From positions 1 to 9,964 of the forward strand of contig VERO01000068.1 in NCBI GenBank assembly GCA_018882625.1: a stretch of 9,964 bases of DNA. Reading direction: 5' to 3'. Below the pieces are notes generated by a model that saw nothing but the letters and a program-made list of their open reading frames with translations, searched no databases and was not told the origin of the DNA. Position 1 is the stretch's first letter. Every line of letters starts with the position of its first letter. This document shows, one piece after another, positions 1 through 5,078 of the stretch. This DNA comes from Phycisphaerales bacterium (GTDB lineage: Bacteria > Planctomycetota > Phycisphaerae > Phycisphaerales > SM1A02). The translations under genes and the position numbers were made by a program.

Positions 1-1301
1 GTGCTCGCGCCGCCGAGCGCACACGCCCACGTGAGCGGAGTCCCGCCGATCTGGTCGCGCTTGTTGAGGTCTGCGCGCCGTTCGATGAGGAGCTTGGTCG
101 CATCCACCGCAGAGTTCTCCGCGGCAAGCGTCAGCGCGGTCTTGCCTGTGCGGTCCGCCGCATTGATGTCGGCCTTGCTGTCGAGCAGGATCGCCACCAC
201 CTCCGCGCGGTTCTCGCGCGCCGCAAAGTGCAGCGCGCTGCGGCCCGTCTCGGGATCGACGTCGTTGGCGTTGCCTCCCCCGGCCAGGAGCTCCTTGATG
301 CGGGCGGCATCACCGCGCTGCGATGCCGTGATCATCTCGCTCACAGGCTTCGCGGCCGGGGCGGCGGGAGCGGAGGGGACCTTGCCCGCAGGCTCGACGA
401 CGAGCGGCCTCTTGATCATCACCGACAGTGACGGCGCCTTGGGGTGGCTGGTGTCGACGGACACCTTCATCGCCCTCCCCTGCGCCTCCCACTTGCCCCA
501 GTCGATGTCGAGCGTGTGCTCGAGCGCGGCATCCGTCGGGATGCTGGCCATGATCGGGGGATTGCTGCCTGTGACCGTGAACGACTGCCCATCCACGGAA
601 CGCAGCACGATCTTCTGATCTGTGGTCTCGCCGGCCTTCGGCGCCGCGATGATGTCAGGCTCGATTGTCACGTACGCGGCCACGTCGCCCTGCACCGTCA
701 GCACAAGGGGCGAGTACCCCTCGAGCTGGAACGTGACGCTCTTCTTCATGTTGACGCCGGGCTTGGGACCTGGCTTCATGGTGATCTCGATCTCTGCGGC
801 CTCGCCGGGCTGGATCGGATCCTGGGGCGCGCCCACGGTCGTGCAGCCGCAACCTGGGATGGCCTTGAGCACCTTCACGGGCTTGCTCGAGATGTTGCGC
901 AGCTTCACGACGCCTGCCTTAGGCACGTCAGCCTGCATCTCGCCGAGGTCGAGGACGGACGGCTCGAAGACGATCGGCACCTCGTTCGACACCGCGGGAG
1001 GCGTTGGCGCGGTGGCGGACATCATGTTGCGCGTGTTCGCTGCGGCGTTCGGGGGCGGGAGAAGCTGGGGCACCTCGACCGGGGCCAGGTTCGGCTCCCC
1101 AGAGCCCTTGGCCGCCGGGGCACTCTGAGCGGGCGCGGTCGCCGGTGCAGGCGCAGCCGGAGCGGCAGCCGGTGCCGCCGGAGCTGGTGGTGACGCCTGT
1201 GCGAGGCATCGATTGGCCAGTGCGATGCACGAGAATGCGGCAAGCACACCGCAGGTCACGGCACGGGCGGTCATCAGGTGGATTGGATGATTGGGACTCA
1301 T
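1..1301 (-). CDS. Secreted DUF1573 protein with C-terminal ankyrin repeats (3' end beyond window)
   Basis: The reading frame is open from ATG at 1301 to the window edge (433 codons, no stop), so the C-terminus is missing. The start follows GAGGAG about 9 bases upstream. Residues 1-36 look like a signal peptide: Arg13, then a hydrophobic stretch AVTCGVLAAFSCIALA, with possible cleavage after ALA29 or CLA34. An Ala/Pro-rich low-complexity linker follows to about residue 107. Residues 108-205 match DUF1573 (an immunoglobulin-like, ASPM/SPD-2/Hydin-type fold), with the diagnostic Gly-Cys-Gly-Cys-Thr-Thr at 150-155. Residues about 206-319 are a second beta-rich segment ending in another Ala/Pro linker. 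From residue 320 there are at least three ankyrin repeats and the start of a fourth (ALHFAARENRAEVVAILLD, then TALTLAAENSAVDATKLL, then TPLTWACALGG). I infer a periplasmic or surface binding protein; no enzymatic residues are visible. An alternative start is Met10. Confidence 0.85.
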   Translation of the reverse strand, partial: MSPNHPIHLMTARAVTCGVLAAFSCIALANRCLAQASPPAPAAPAAAPAAPAPATAPAQSAPAAKGSGEPNLAPVEVPQLLPPPNAAANTRNMMSATAPTPPAVSNEVPIVFEPSVLDLGEMQADVPKAGVVKLRNISSKPVKVLKAIPGCGCTTVGAPQDPIQPGEAAEIEITMKPGPKPGVNMKKSVTFQLEGYSPLVLTVQGDVAAYVTIEPDIIAAPKAGETTDQKIVLRSVDGQSFTVTGSNPPIMASIPTDAALEHTLDIDWGKWEAQGRAMKVSVDTSHPKAPSLSVMIKRPLVVEPAGKVPSAPAAPAAKPVSEMITASQRGDAARIKELLAGGGNANDVDPETGRSALHFAARENRAEVVAILLDSKADINAADRTGKTALTLAAENSAVDATKLLIERRADLNKRDQIGGTPLTWACALGGAS

Positions 1302-1377
1302 GGGGCGTCTCCTCAAGTGCTGATGCCGACGGGCTCTGTATCCGCGGCAGGCTCCCCTCCTCAATGGGGAACCGGCA

Positions 1378-1408
1378 ATTGTAGCGCAGCCAGACCGCGC
1401 TCCGTCCA
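1378..1408 (-). promoter_or_regulatory. Candidate promoter of the DUF1573-ankyrin gene
   Basis: On the minus strand TACAAT (1383-1378) matches the -10 consensus in five of six bases. A weaker -35-like TGGACG lies at 1408-1403 with a long 19-base spacer. Initiation near 1371 would give a 5' leader of about 70 bases. That leader would begin in a hairpin whose arms are 1366-1373 and 1350-1357 (eight pairs including one G-U), which could protect the 5' end. Confidence 0.45.
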
Positions 1409-1474
1409 TCACTATCGGTCGTGAGGGCCCCAGAGTTCGACGCGATTCGCCGAAACGCGGCAAATGGGCGGGAC

Positions 1475-1480
1475 TACACT
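1475..1480 (+). promoter_or_regulatory. Possible -10 element for amrB
   Basis: TACACT lies ten bases before ATG 1491, so the transcript would be almost leaderless. No convincing -35 box is visible at 16-18 bases upstream, so this is weak on its own. It resembles the arrangement at the DUF2617 gene. Confidence 0.25.
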
Positions 1481-1490
1481 CGACCCTTCC

Positions 1491-2696
1491 ATGTCTGACC
1501 TGCCAGAACACCTTTACAGACCGCATGTTCGCCCCTTCCAGCCAGTGGGGGTCGAGAAGGACAAGCAGGTTGGGGTGGGCCTCCGGGACCCCATGAACCT
1601 CACCGGGCGCATGATGGTGGTGCCCCCTCAGGCGCTCGGGCTGATCCAGTCCCTGCAGGGCGAGCACTCGCTCGAGCAGATTGCCGAAGCGGTCAAGGCG
1701 CCCATCGACCAGCTCCGGCAGCTCGTCGCCAACCTGGACGAGTCCGGGATGCTCTGGGGTCCCACCTTTGAGCGACTGGAGCGCGAGGCCATGGACAAGG
1801 CTCGTGCGGCGGGAGCCTTGCCTGCGACGGGATCCAAGCTTGCCGGAGAGACTCGGGATGCGGCTGAGGCCAGGATCTCGGCACTCCTCGCGGATGCGGA
1901 GGATGCCGAGCTCGGTTCTGGGGTGCTCGGCATCGTGGCGCCGCACCTGGACCTCGACCGGGGTGGCGCGAACTACGCGGCCGCGTACAAGGTGGTGTGC
2001 GGTGCCGGTGCGCCCGACAGGGTCGTCGTGCTGGGCACGAACCACTTCGGCCTCGGCGATGGGGTTGTCGCCACACGGCTCGGACAGGACAGTCCGCTCG
2101 GGATGGTCGCCTCGGATGCGGCGCTGGCGGACACGCTCGAGCGCGCACTCGGAGACCGCCTCTTCAAGGACGAGGCCGACTTCCTCGGCGAGCACTCGGT
2201 GCAGTTCCACATCCCATGGATCGCCCACACGCTTCCTGGAGTTCCCGTGTTCGCGGCGCTGGTGCCGGATCCGATGCGTGCGATGATCTCGGATGACGGT
2301 GCAAGGGCCTCCTTCCAGGAGTTTCGGGTCGCCTTGCGCGATGCGATCAAGTCCATGCGCGGGCGGACGCTGGTGGTGGCCTCTGCAGACCTGAGCCATG
2401 TCGGTCCAGCATTCGGAGATCCCGGCCCGGTGGGTGCGCAAGTGCGGCGCCAGATCGAGGAGATCGACCGTGGGCTGCTTGCCGAGTTCGCGTCGGGCGA
2501 CATGGAGGCCTTCATCCAGGCGATCCGCGGCGGCGGCAACGCCACGCGATGGTGCAGCGTCGGCAACATGGCTGCCGCGCTCTTCGCCACGGGCGGAACC
2601 CCTGAGCTCATCCAGTACTCGCAGTCACCGGAGTCACTCGACCCGCAGGGCACGGCGCTGATCACCAGCGCGGCCATGGCGATCATGGCCGATTGA
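1491..2696 (+). CDS. amrB: Memo-family protein, AmmeMemoRadiSam system protein B, with N-terminal extension
   Basis: A 401-residue protein. The C-terminal part (about residue 145 onward) carries the Memo/AmrB pattern: APHLDLDRGGANYAAAY with His152, LGTNHFG with His185, EHSVQFHIPW with His235 and His240, ASADLSHVG with His303, and TRWCSVGN with Cys355. These correspond to the metal-site histidines and cysteine of human MEMO1, so the site looks intact. Residues 1-145 form an extension resembling the PqqD-like winged-helix segment found on planctomycete homologues (LGLIQSLQGEHSLEQIAEAV, then a charged linker). The family's biochemical role in bacteria is unsettled; MEMO1 binds copper or iron and resembles extradiol dioxygenases. 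The usual partners (AMMECR1 domain, radical SAM protein) are not in the window. I chose ATG 1491 because a TACACT -10-like box (1475-1480) ends ten bases before it. The in-frame ATG at 1464 lies upstream of that box and has no ribosome site. Confidence 0.88.
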   Translation: MSDLPEHLYRPHVRPFQPVGVEKDKQVGVGLRDPMNLTGRMMVVPPQALGLIQSLQGEHSLEQIAEAVKAPIDQLRQLVANLDESGMLWGPTFERLEREAMDKARAAGALPATGSKLAGETRDAAEARISALLADAEDAELGSGVLGIVAPHLDLDRGGANYAAAYKVVCGAGAPDRVVVLGTNHFGLGDGVVATRLGQDSPLGMVASDAALADTLERALGDRLFKDEADFLGEHSVQFHIPWIAHTLPGVPVFAALVPDPMRAMISDDGARASFQEFRVALRDAIKSMRGRTLVVASADLSHVGPAFGDPGPVGAQVRRQIEEIDRGLLAEFASGDMEAFIQAIRGGGNATRWCSVGNMAAALFATGGTPELIQYSQSPESLDPQGTALITSAAMAIMAD

Positions 2697-2789
2697 TCCG
2701 AACTCGGCTGGCGACAGGTACGCCGCAACAGCCGGACAGATCACGTGGGCCGGCCTCGAGCCGTGCGACATCACGCGCACCATGGCAGC

Positions 2790-2851
2790 CCTTCGATGAG
2801 ACGGCCCGTGGATGAGGGATCCTTCGACGAGGCCGCCCGGGGATGAAAAAA
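2790..2851. repeat. Imperfect tandem repeat, 2 x 31 bp
   Basis: Unit one spans 2790-2820 and unit two 2821-2851, with no gap. Both begin CCTTCGA and share GAG, C, G, CCCG and GGATGA at the same offsets; I count 23 of 31 positions identical. The end of unit two supplies the A-run that is the U-tract of the minus-strand terminator. It lies outside coding sequence, downstream of amrB. Confidence 0.75.
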
Positions 2852-2885
2852 GAGCCCGCCGCAGGCCTAAAGCCGCGACAGGCTC
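2846..2885 (-). terminator. Rho-independent terminator of the DUF2617-glycosylase operon or of a downstream small RNA
   Basis: On the minus strand GAGCC (2885-2881) pairs with GGCTC (2856-2852). Inside it CGCGGC (2877-2872) pairs with GCC-T-GCG (2866-2860, one bulged base). Six T residues follow immediately (2851-2846). The glycosylase stop codon is about 137 bases upstream, a long 3' region for a simple operon end. Confidence 0.8.
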
Positions 2886-2888
2886 CTC

Positions 2889-3006
2889 GTGGGGGGCTCG
2901 TTCATGCTGGTGTTCGCCTCGGACTCACACCCGCTGGGCGCGTACACAGCCCGTTTCACTTCCTGCATTCGGTTGTACGCATGCCGCGGGTTCGTGGTTC
3001 CCCCAG
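2889..3006 (-). ncRNA. Candidate structured RNA (3' UTR element or small RNA), unassigned family
   Basis: Read on the minus strand, TGGGGG (3005-3000) pairs with CCCCCA (2895-2890). Inside it ACCCGC (2991-2986) pairs with GCGGGT (2934-2929), and GCGTAC (2980-2975) pairs with GTACGC (2945-2940), across a symmetric 5 x 5 internal loop. A further hairpin GGTGT/ACACC (2931-2927 with 2913-2909) shares three bases with the second helix, so the two are mutually exclusive. The strong terminator follows directly. I could not match it to tmRNA, SRP RNA, 6S RNA or a riboswitch that I know. No separate promoter is evident, so it may be cut from the glycosylase operon transcript. The pairing is seen in the sequence; that it is a functional RNA is inference. 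Confidence 0.35.
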
Positions 3007-3021
3007 AAAATCGTGGAATGG

Positions 3022-3915
3022 TCACCCCTGCCTTTGCAGGCGGTCCATCACCTGCTTCAGGTCTGACCACACCTCGCCGCGGGTCTTCGGGGTGTAGTTG
3101 CGCAGCAGGTACGCGGGGTGGTAGGTAGGCATGACCGGGATTGGCGCCGCGCCACCCTCCTCCGGCGGGGTCCATGACGCCCACTGGCCGCGCAGCTTGG
3201 TGATGCCAGTCTCGACCCCGAGCAGGAACTTGGTGGCAGGACCGCCAAGCGACACGATGACCTGCGGACGGATGATCCGCAATTGCGCCGCCAGGTAGGG
3301 CGCGCACCGCTCCACTTCGCTGGGCATCGGAGTGCGGTTGTCAGGAGGTCGCGACTTGAGCACATTGGCGATGTACACGTCGGCACGCGACATTCCCATG
3401 GCCTTGATCATCTCGTCGAGCTTCTGACCCGCGCGCCCCACGAACGGCCGCCCGAGCTGGTCCTCGGTCTCTCCCGGTGCCTCGCCCACGAACACGAGCC
3501 GCGCAGCGGGATTGCCCTCGCCGAACACCGTCTGCGTGTGGCCGGTGGCCGTGGTGCAGTGCGGGCAACCGGCGTCATGCATGGCGCGCAAGGCATCGAG
3601 CCGGGCGGTGGCGGTGCGACCTTCGGGCAGCGCAATCACGGCGGCGGAACCTGCAGGTGCGGTGGCTGTAGCCGTGTGACCCGTCGGCGCGGGATCGGGC
3701 ACCTGCAACGGCGCGAGCGTTCGGCGAGGCGCGGGCGCGGCGACTCTGTTCCCACGTGGATCCGCCTCTGGCGTCCCCGATCCCGCAACTGACCTCACCC
3801 ACACGTCGGTCAAGCCGAGCAGGCGATCCGTCTCAACGGCCTGGCGCGCGGCCCGAGGCGCGCCACCACGGTCTGGGCGGCGCGGCGCACTCGCAGGGGG
3901 CCGAGGCTCGGGCAC
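3022..3915 (-). CDS. Family-4 (4Fe-4S type) uracil-DNA glycosylase with N-terminal extension
   Basis: A 297-residue base-excision repair enzyme that removes uracil from DNA. The motif GEAPGETEDQLGRPFVG at 144-160 is the uracil-binding and water-activating motif of this family, and HPAYLLR at 266-272 is the second catalytic motif. Cluster ligands are visible as Cys117 and Cys120 (CPHC) and Cys204 (ERCAPYL). The expected third ligand, Cys in the usual KCRPP motif 16 residues before the last Cys, is Ser188 here (LKSRPPDNR). The N-terminal 100 residues hold a short conserved-looking segment (RQAVETDRLLGLTDVWV, 24-40) and an Ala/Pro-rich linker. The start is GTG 3915, two bases after the stop of the DUF2617 gene, implying coupled translation; no Shine-Dalgarno site is visible. 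A small hairpin (CCTGC, AAAG, GCAGG) spans the last codons. Confidence 0.92.
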   Translation of the reverse strand: MPEPRPPASAPRRPDRGGAPRAARQAVETDRLLGLTDVWVRSVAGSGTPEADPRGNRVAAPAPRRTLAPLQVPDPAPTGHTATATAPAGSAAVIALPEGRTATARLDALRAMHDAGCPHCTTATGHTQTVFGEGNPAARLVFVGEAPGETEDQLGRPFVGRAGQKLDEMIKAMGMSRADVYIANVLKSRPPDNRTPMPSEVERCAPYLAAQLRIIRPQVIVSLGGPATKFLLGVETGITKLRGQWASWTPPEEGGAAPIPVMPTYHPAYLLRNYTPKTRGEVWSDLKQVMDRLQRQG

Positions 3916-3917
3916 GG

Positions 3918-4493
3918 TCAGGACCGCGGCGTGGCGCGGACGGCGGCCGAACGGGGCAGCCTGAGCATGGACTGGGTGCGCAGCACAAGGGCGCAGTCGC
4001 TGCGGAGGTGATAGCCCTGCACATGGATCTCCGAGCGGTACCGCTGCATGTCAAGCACCGAGAGATTCGGCTTGCCCTGATCATCGGTCCACACGCTCAT
4101 GAGCGACTCGTGGCTGCGACCGTGCACAAGCATCTCCTTGTACGTGCTGAGGTAGAGGTGCTCGGGCATCGTCTCGGTCTGGATGGTCGTCATGAAGGAG
4201 ATCTCCTCCGTGAGCTTCTCCTCGTGATCGCGCTCTCCCGCGCAGGGCAGGTTGGCGGCCAGCCCCCGGTCGGGCAGGTTGGAGGGATGGTCCACCACCA
4301 CCTCGCACATCGTCAGCGCGCCGGACTGGAACCTGACCGAGTGCCCGCCCTTGAAGATCCACGCCTCTGCCTCGAGCGTGCCGTGCTCGAGGCGCTTGCG
4401 TCCCTCGATGCCGAAAAACTCCGGATGAACTGCCCTTCGGTAGAGCAGCATCGCGTACGACTGGAGACTGTTCGTCCTCGCGGGTGTGGACAT
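3918..4493 (-). CDS. DUF2617 family protein
   Basis: A 191-residue protein of unknown function. I recognise the DUF2617 pattern as found in planctomycetes: YAMLLYRRAVHPEFF (13-27), EAWIFKGGHSVRF (43-55), MCEVVVDHPSNLP (62-74), CAGERDHEEKL (84-94), an IQTETMPEHLY segment (104-114) and a final hydrophobic LRSDCALVLRTQSML (163-177). No signal peptide or membrane segment is seen, so it is probably cytosolic. Its stop is two bases from the glycosylase start, so the two form an operon; a link to DNA repair is inference from that pairing only. I chose ATG 4493 because the promoter -10 box (4508-4503) ends nine bases upstream. The in-frame ATG at 4502 directly abuts the box and would fall before the expected transcript start. 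The open frame continues far upstream through RNase P, which is not coding. Confidence 0.8.
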   Translation of the reverse strand: MSTPARTNSLQSYAMLLYRRAVHPEFFGIEGRKRLEHGTLEAEAWIFKGGHSVRFQSGALTMCEVVVDHPSNLPDRGLAANLPCAGERDHEEKLTEEISFMTTIQTETMPEHLYLSTYKEMLVHGRSHESLMSVWTDDQGKPNLSVLDMQRYRSEIHVQGYHLRSDCALVLRTQSMLRLPRSAAVRATPRS

Positions 4494-4502
4494 AGGAGCC
4501 AT

Positions 4503-4531
4503 AGTATGGGGGAGCGGCGTGCGCCACTCAA
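4503..4531 (-). promoter_or_regulatory. Sigma-70-type promoter of the DUF2617-glycosylase operon
   Basis: On the minus strand TTGAGT (4531-4526) and CATACT (4508-4503) are separated by exactly 17 bases. Initiation would fall near 4497, only a few bases before ATG 4493, giving a leaderless or nearly leaderless transcript. No Shine-Dalgarno site precedes the ATG, which fits. Confidence 0.65.
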
Positions 4532-4631
4532 GAGGTTTCCGAAATTCCCACATGTTGTGCATCGCATCCGCGGAAGCACGATCTGTTGAGTCTCTCGATC
4601 GTCGGATCCTCGCATGCACGACCGGTGCGTG

Positions 4632-4679
4632 CCCTGTGGAGCACAGCGGCGGGCCCTTGCGGGCCCGCCGGGCGCTGTG
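4632..4679 (-). terminator. GC-rich hairpin directly after RNase P RNA
   Basis: On the minus strand CACAG (4679-4675) pairs with CTGTG (4636-4632), and CGGCGGGCCC pairs with GGGCCCGCCG around a GCAA tetraloop, leaving a small one-sided bulge. The stem is very stable, but no U-tract follows, so it may be a processing block or a Rho-dependent end rather than a classical terminator. It begins within a base of the P1 helix of RNase P RNA. Confidence 0.5.
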
Positions 4680-5036
4680 TGGTCGTAAGCCGGATTCTGT
4701 TCCCTTGCGGGCGGCGGTCATTTCTCTGGGAGCGCCGTTGCCGACGCCCTCAAGCACGCGACCCGCTCCCATCCTGCGGACCGCAGGTGGCAGACGAGTC
4801 TGCCAGGGAGCTGCTTGCGCTTGCACGCGGTGGGGTTTGCCCTGCCTCCCCCGTCGCCGGAGGAGCGGTGCGCTCTTACCGCACCTTTTCACCCTTACCG
4901 GTTGCCCGGCGGTGTCTTTTCTGTGGCACTGTCCCGAGCCCCGCGCCGGGGCTGGTGGCGATTCGCCATCACCGTGTCCTGTCGTGTCCGGACTTTCCTC
5001 GCCCGGCGCAAGCCGAACGCGATCGCCTGACCACGC
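4676..5036 (-). ncRNA. rnpB: RNase P RNA, bacterial type A
   Basis: The catalytic RNA that trims the 5' leader of pre-tRNAs. Conserved blocks in order on the minus strand are: GAGGAAAGTCCGGACAC (5000-4984), the GGTAAGGGTGAAAAGGTGCG block with GGTAAGAGCGCACCG following, GCAAACCCCACCG, AGAGAAATGACCGCC, and the 3' ACAGAATCCGGCTTAC (4700-4685). P1 closes as GTGGTC (5034-5029) with GACCAC (4684-4679). The length of about 360 bases is at the short end of the family. The ends are set from P1 and may be off by several bases. In the P15-P17 region, CTCCC/GGGAG encloses two adjacent hairpins (4788-4805 and 4773-4787). Open frames crossing this locus on either strand are not genes. Confidence 0.96.
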
Positions 5037-5056
5037 CCGTAGGTTATCCCTAGACT
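5027..5056 (+). promoter_or_regulatory. Possible promoter of the Gfo/Idh-like gene, overlapping the RNase P promoter
   Basis: CTGACC (5027-5032) and TAGACT (5051-5056) are 18 bases apart, each matching the consensus in four of six positions. Initiation would fall near 5063, giving a leader of about 16 bases before ATG 5079. It overlaps the start of RNase P RNA on the other strand. Confidence 0.3.
5041..5046 (-). promoter_or_regulatory. Possible -10 element for RNase P RNA
   Basis: On the minus strand TAACCT ends four to seven bases before the first P1 residues, the right distance for initiation near 5036. The -35 region (within 5064-5070) is GC-rich with no clear consensus and coincides with the palindrome described separately. 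Confidence 0.35.
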
Positions 5057-5070
5057 CGCGCCCGCGCGAG
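5055..5070. promoter_or_regulatory. 16-bp palindrome in the divergent promoter region
   Basis: CTCGCGC (5055-5061) and GCGCGAG (5064-5070) form a perfect inverted repeat of 7-bp arms with a 2-bp spacer. It lies between the starts of RNase P RNA (minus) and the Gfo/Idh-like gene (plus). It could be an operator, or simply a GC-rich hairpin at the mRNA 5' end. Confidence 0.4.
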
Positions 5071-5078
5071 CGCAGTCG

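Larger units (their letters stand above)
2697..3021. other. Intergenic stretch of 325 bases between convergent genes; no protein gene accepted
   Basis: Short open frames occur on both strands, but none has a family signature, a ribosome site or a clear end. The stretch holds a 31-bp imperfect tandem repeat (2790-2851), a minus-strand intrinsic terminator (2885-2846) and several self-complementary segments between 2890 and 3005 that suggest a folded RNA on the minus strand. It is the 3' region of both amrB (plus) and the glycosylase operon (minus). Confidence 0.7.

Noticed and set aside
1..1193. Plus-strand open frames of 205, 249 and 168 codons
   Set aside because: They mirror the minus-strand DUF1573-ankyrin gene, whose frame has clear domain signatures and a signal peptide.
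1464..1490. Earlier ATG of amrB
   Set aside because: No ribosome site, and it precedes the TACACT box; the family-like sequence begins after ATG 1491. It is not excluded.
2867..2905. A 12-codon leader-peptide-like frame (MNEPPTRSLSRL) ending in the terminator hairpin
   Set aside because: An attenuator needs a regulated gene downstream, but the next sequence on this strand is antisense of amrB. No run of codons for one amino acid is present.
2846..3006. tmRNA, SRP RNA, 6S RNA or a known riboswitch
   Set aside because: No tRNA-like acceptor with CCA, no tag ending in ALAA, no SRP GGAAG-type loop, no cobalamin or GEMM core, and no downstream gene on the strand to regulate.
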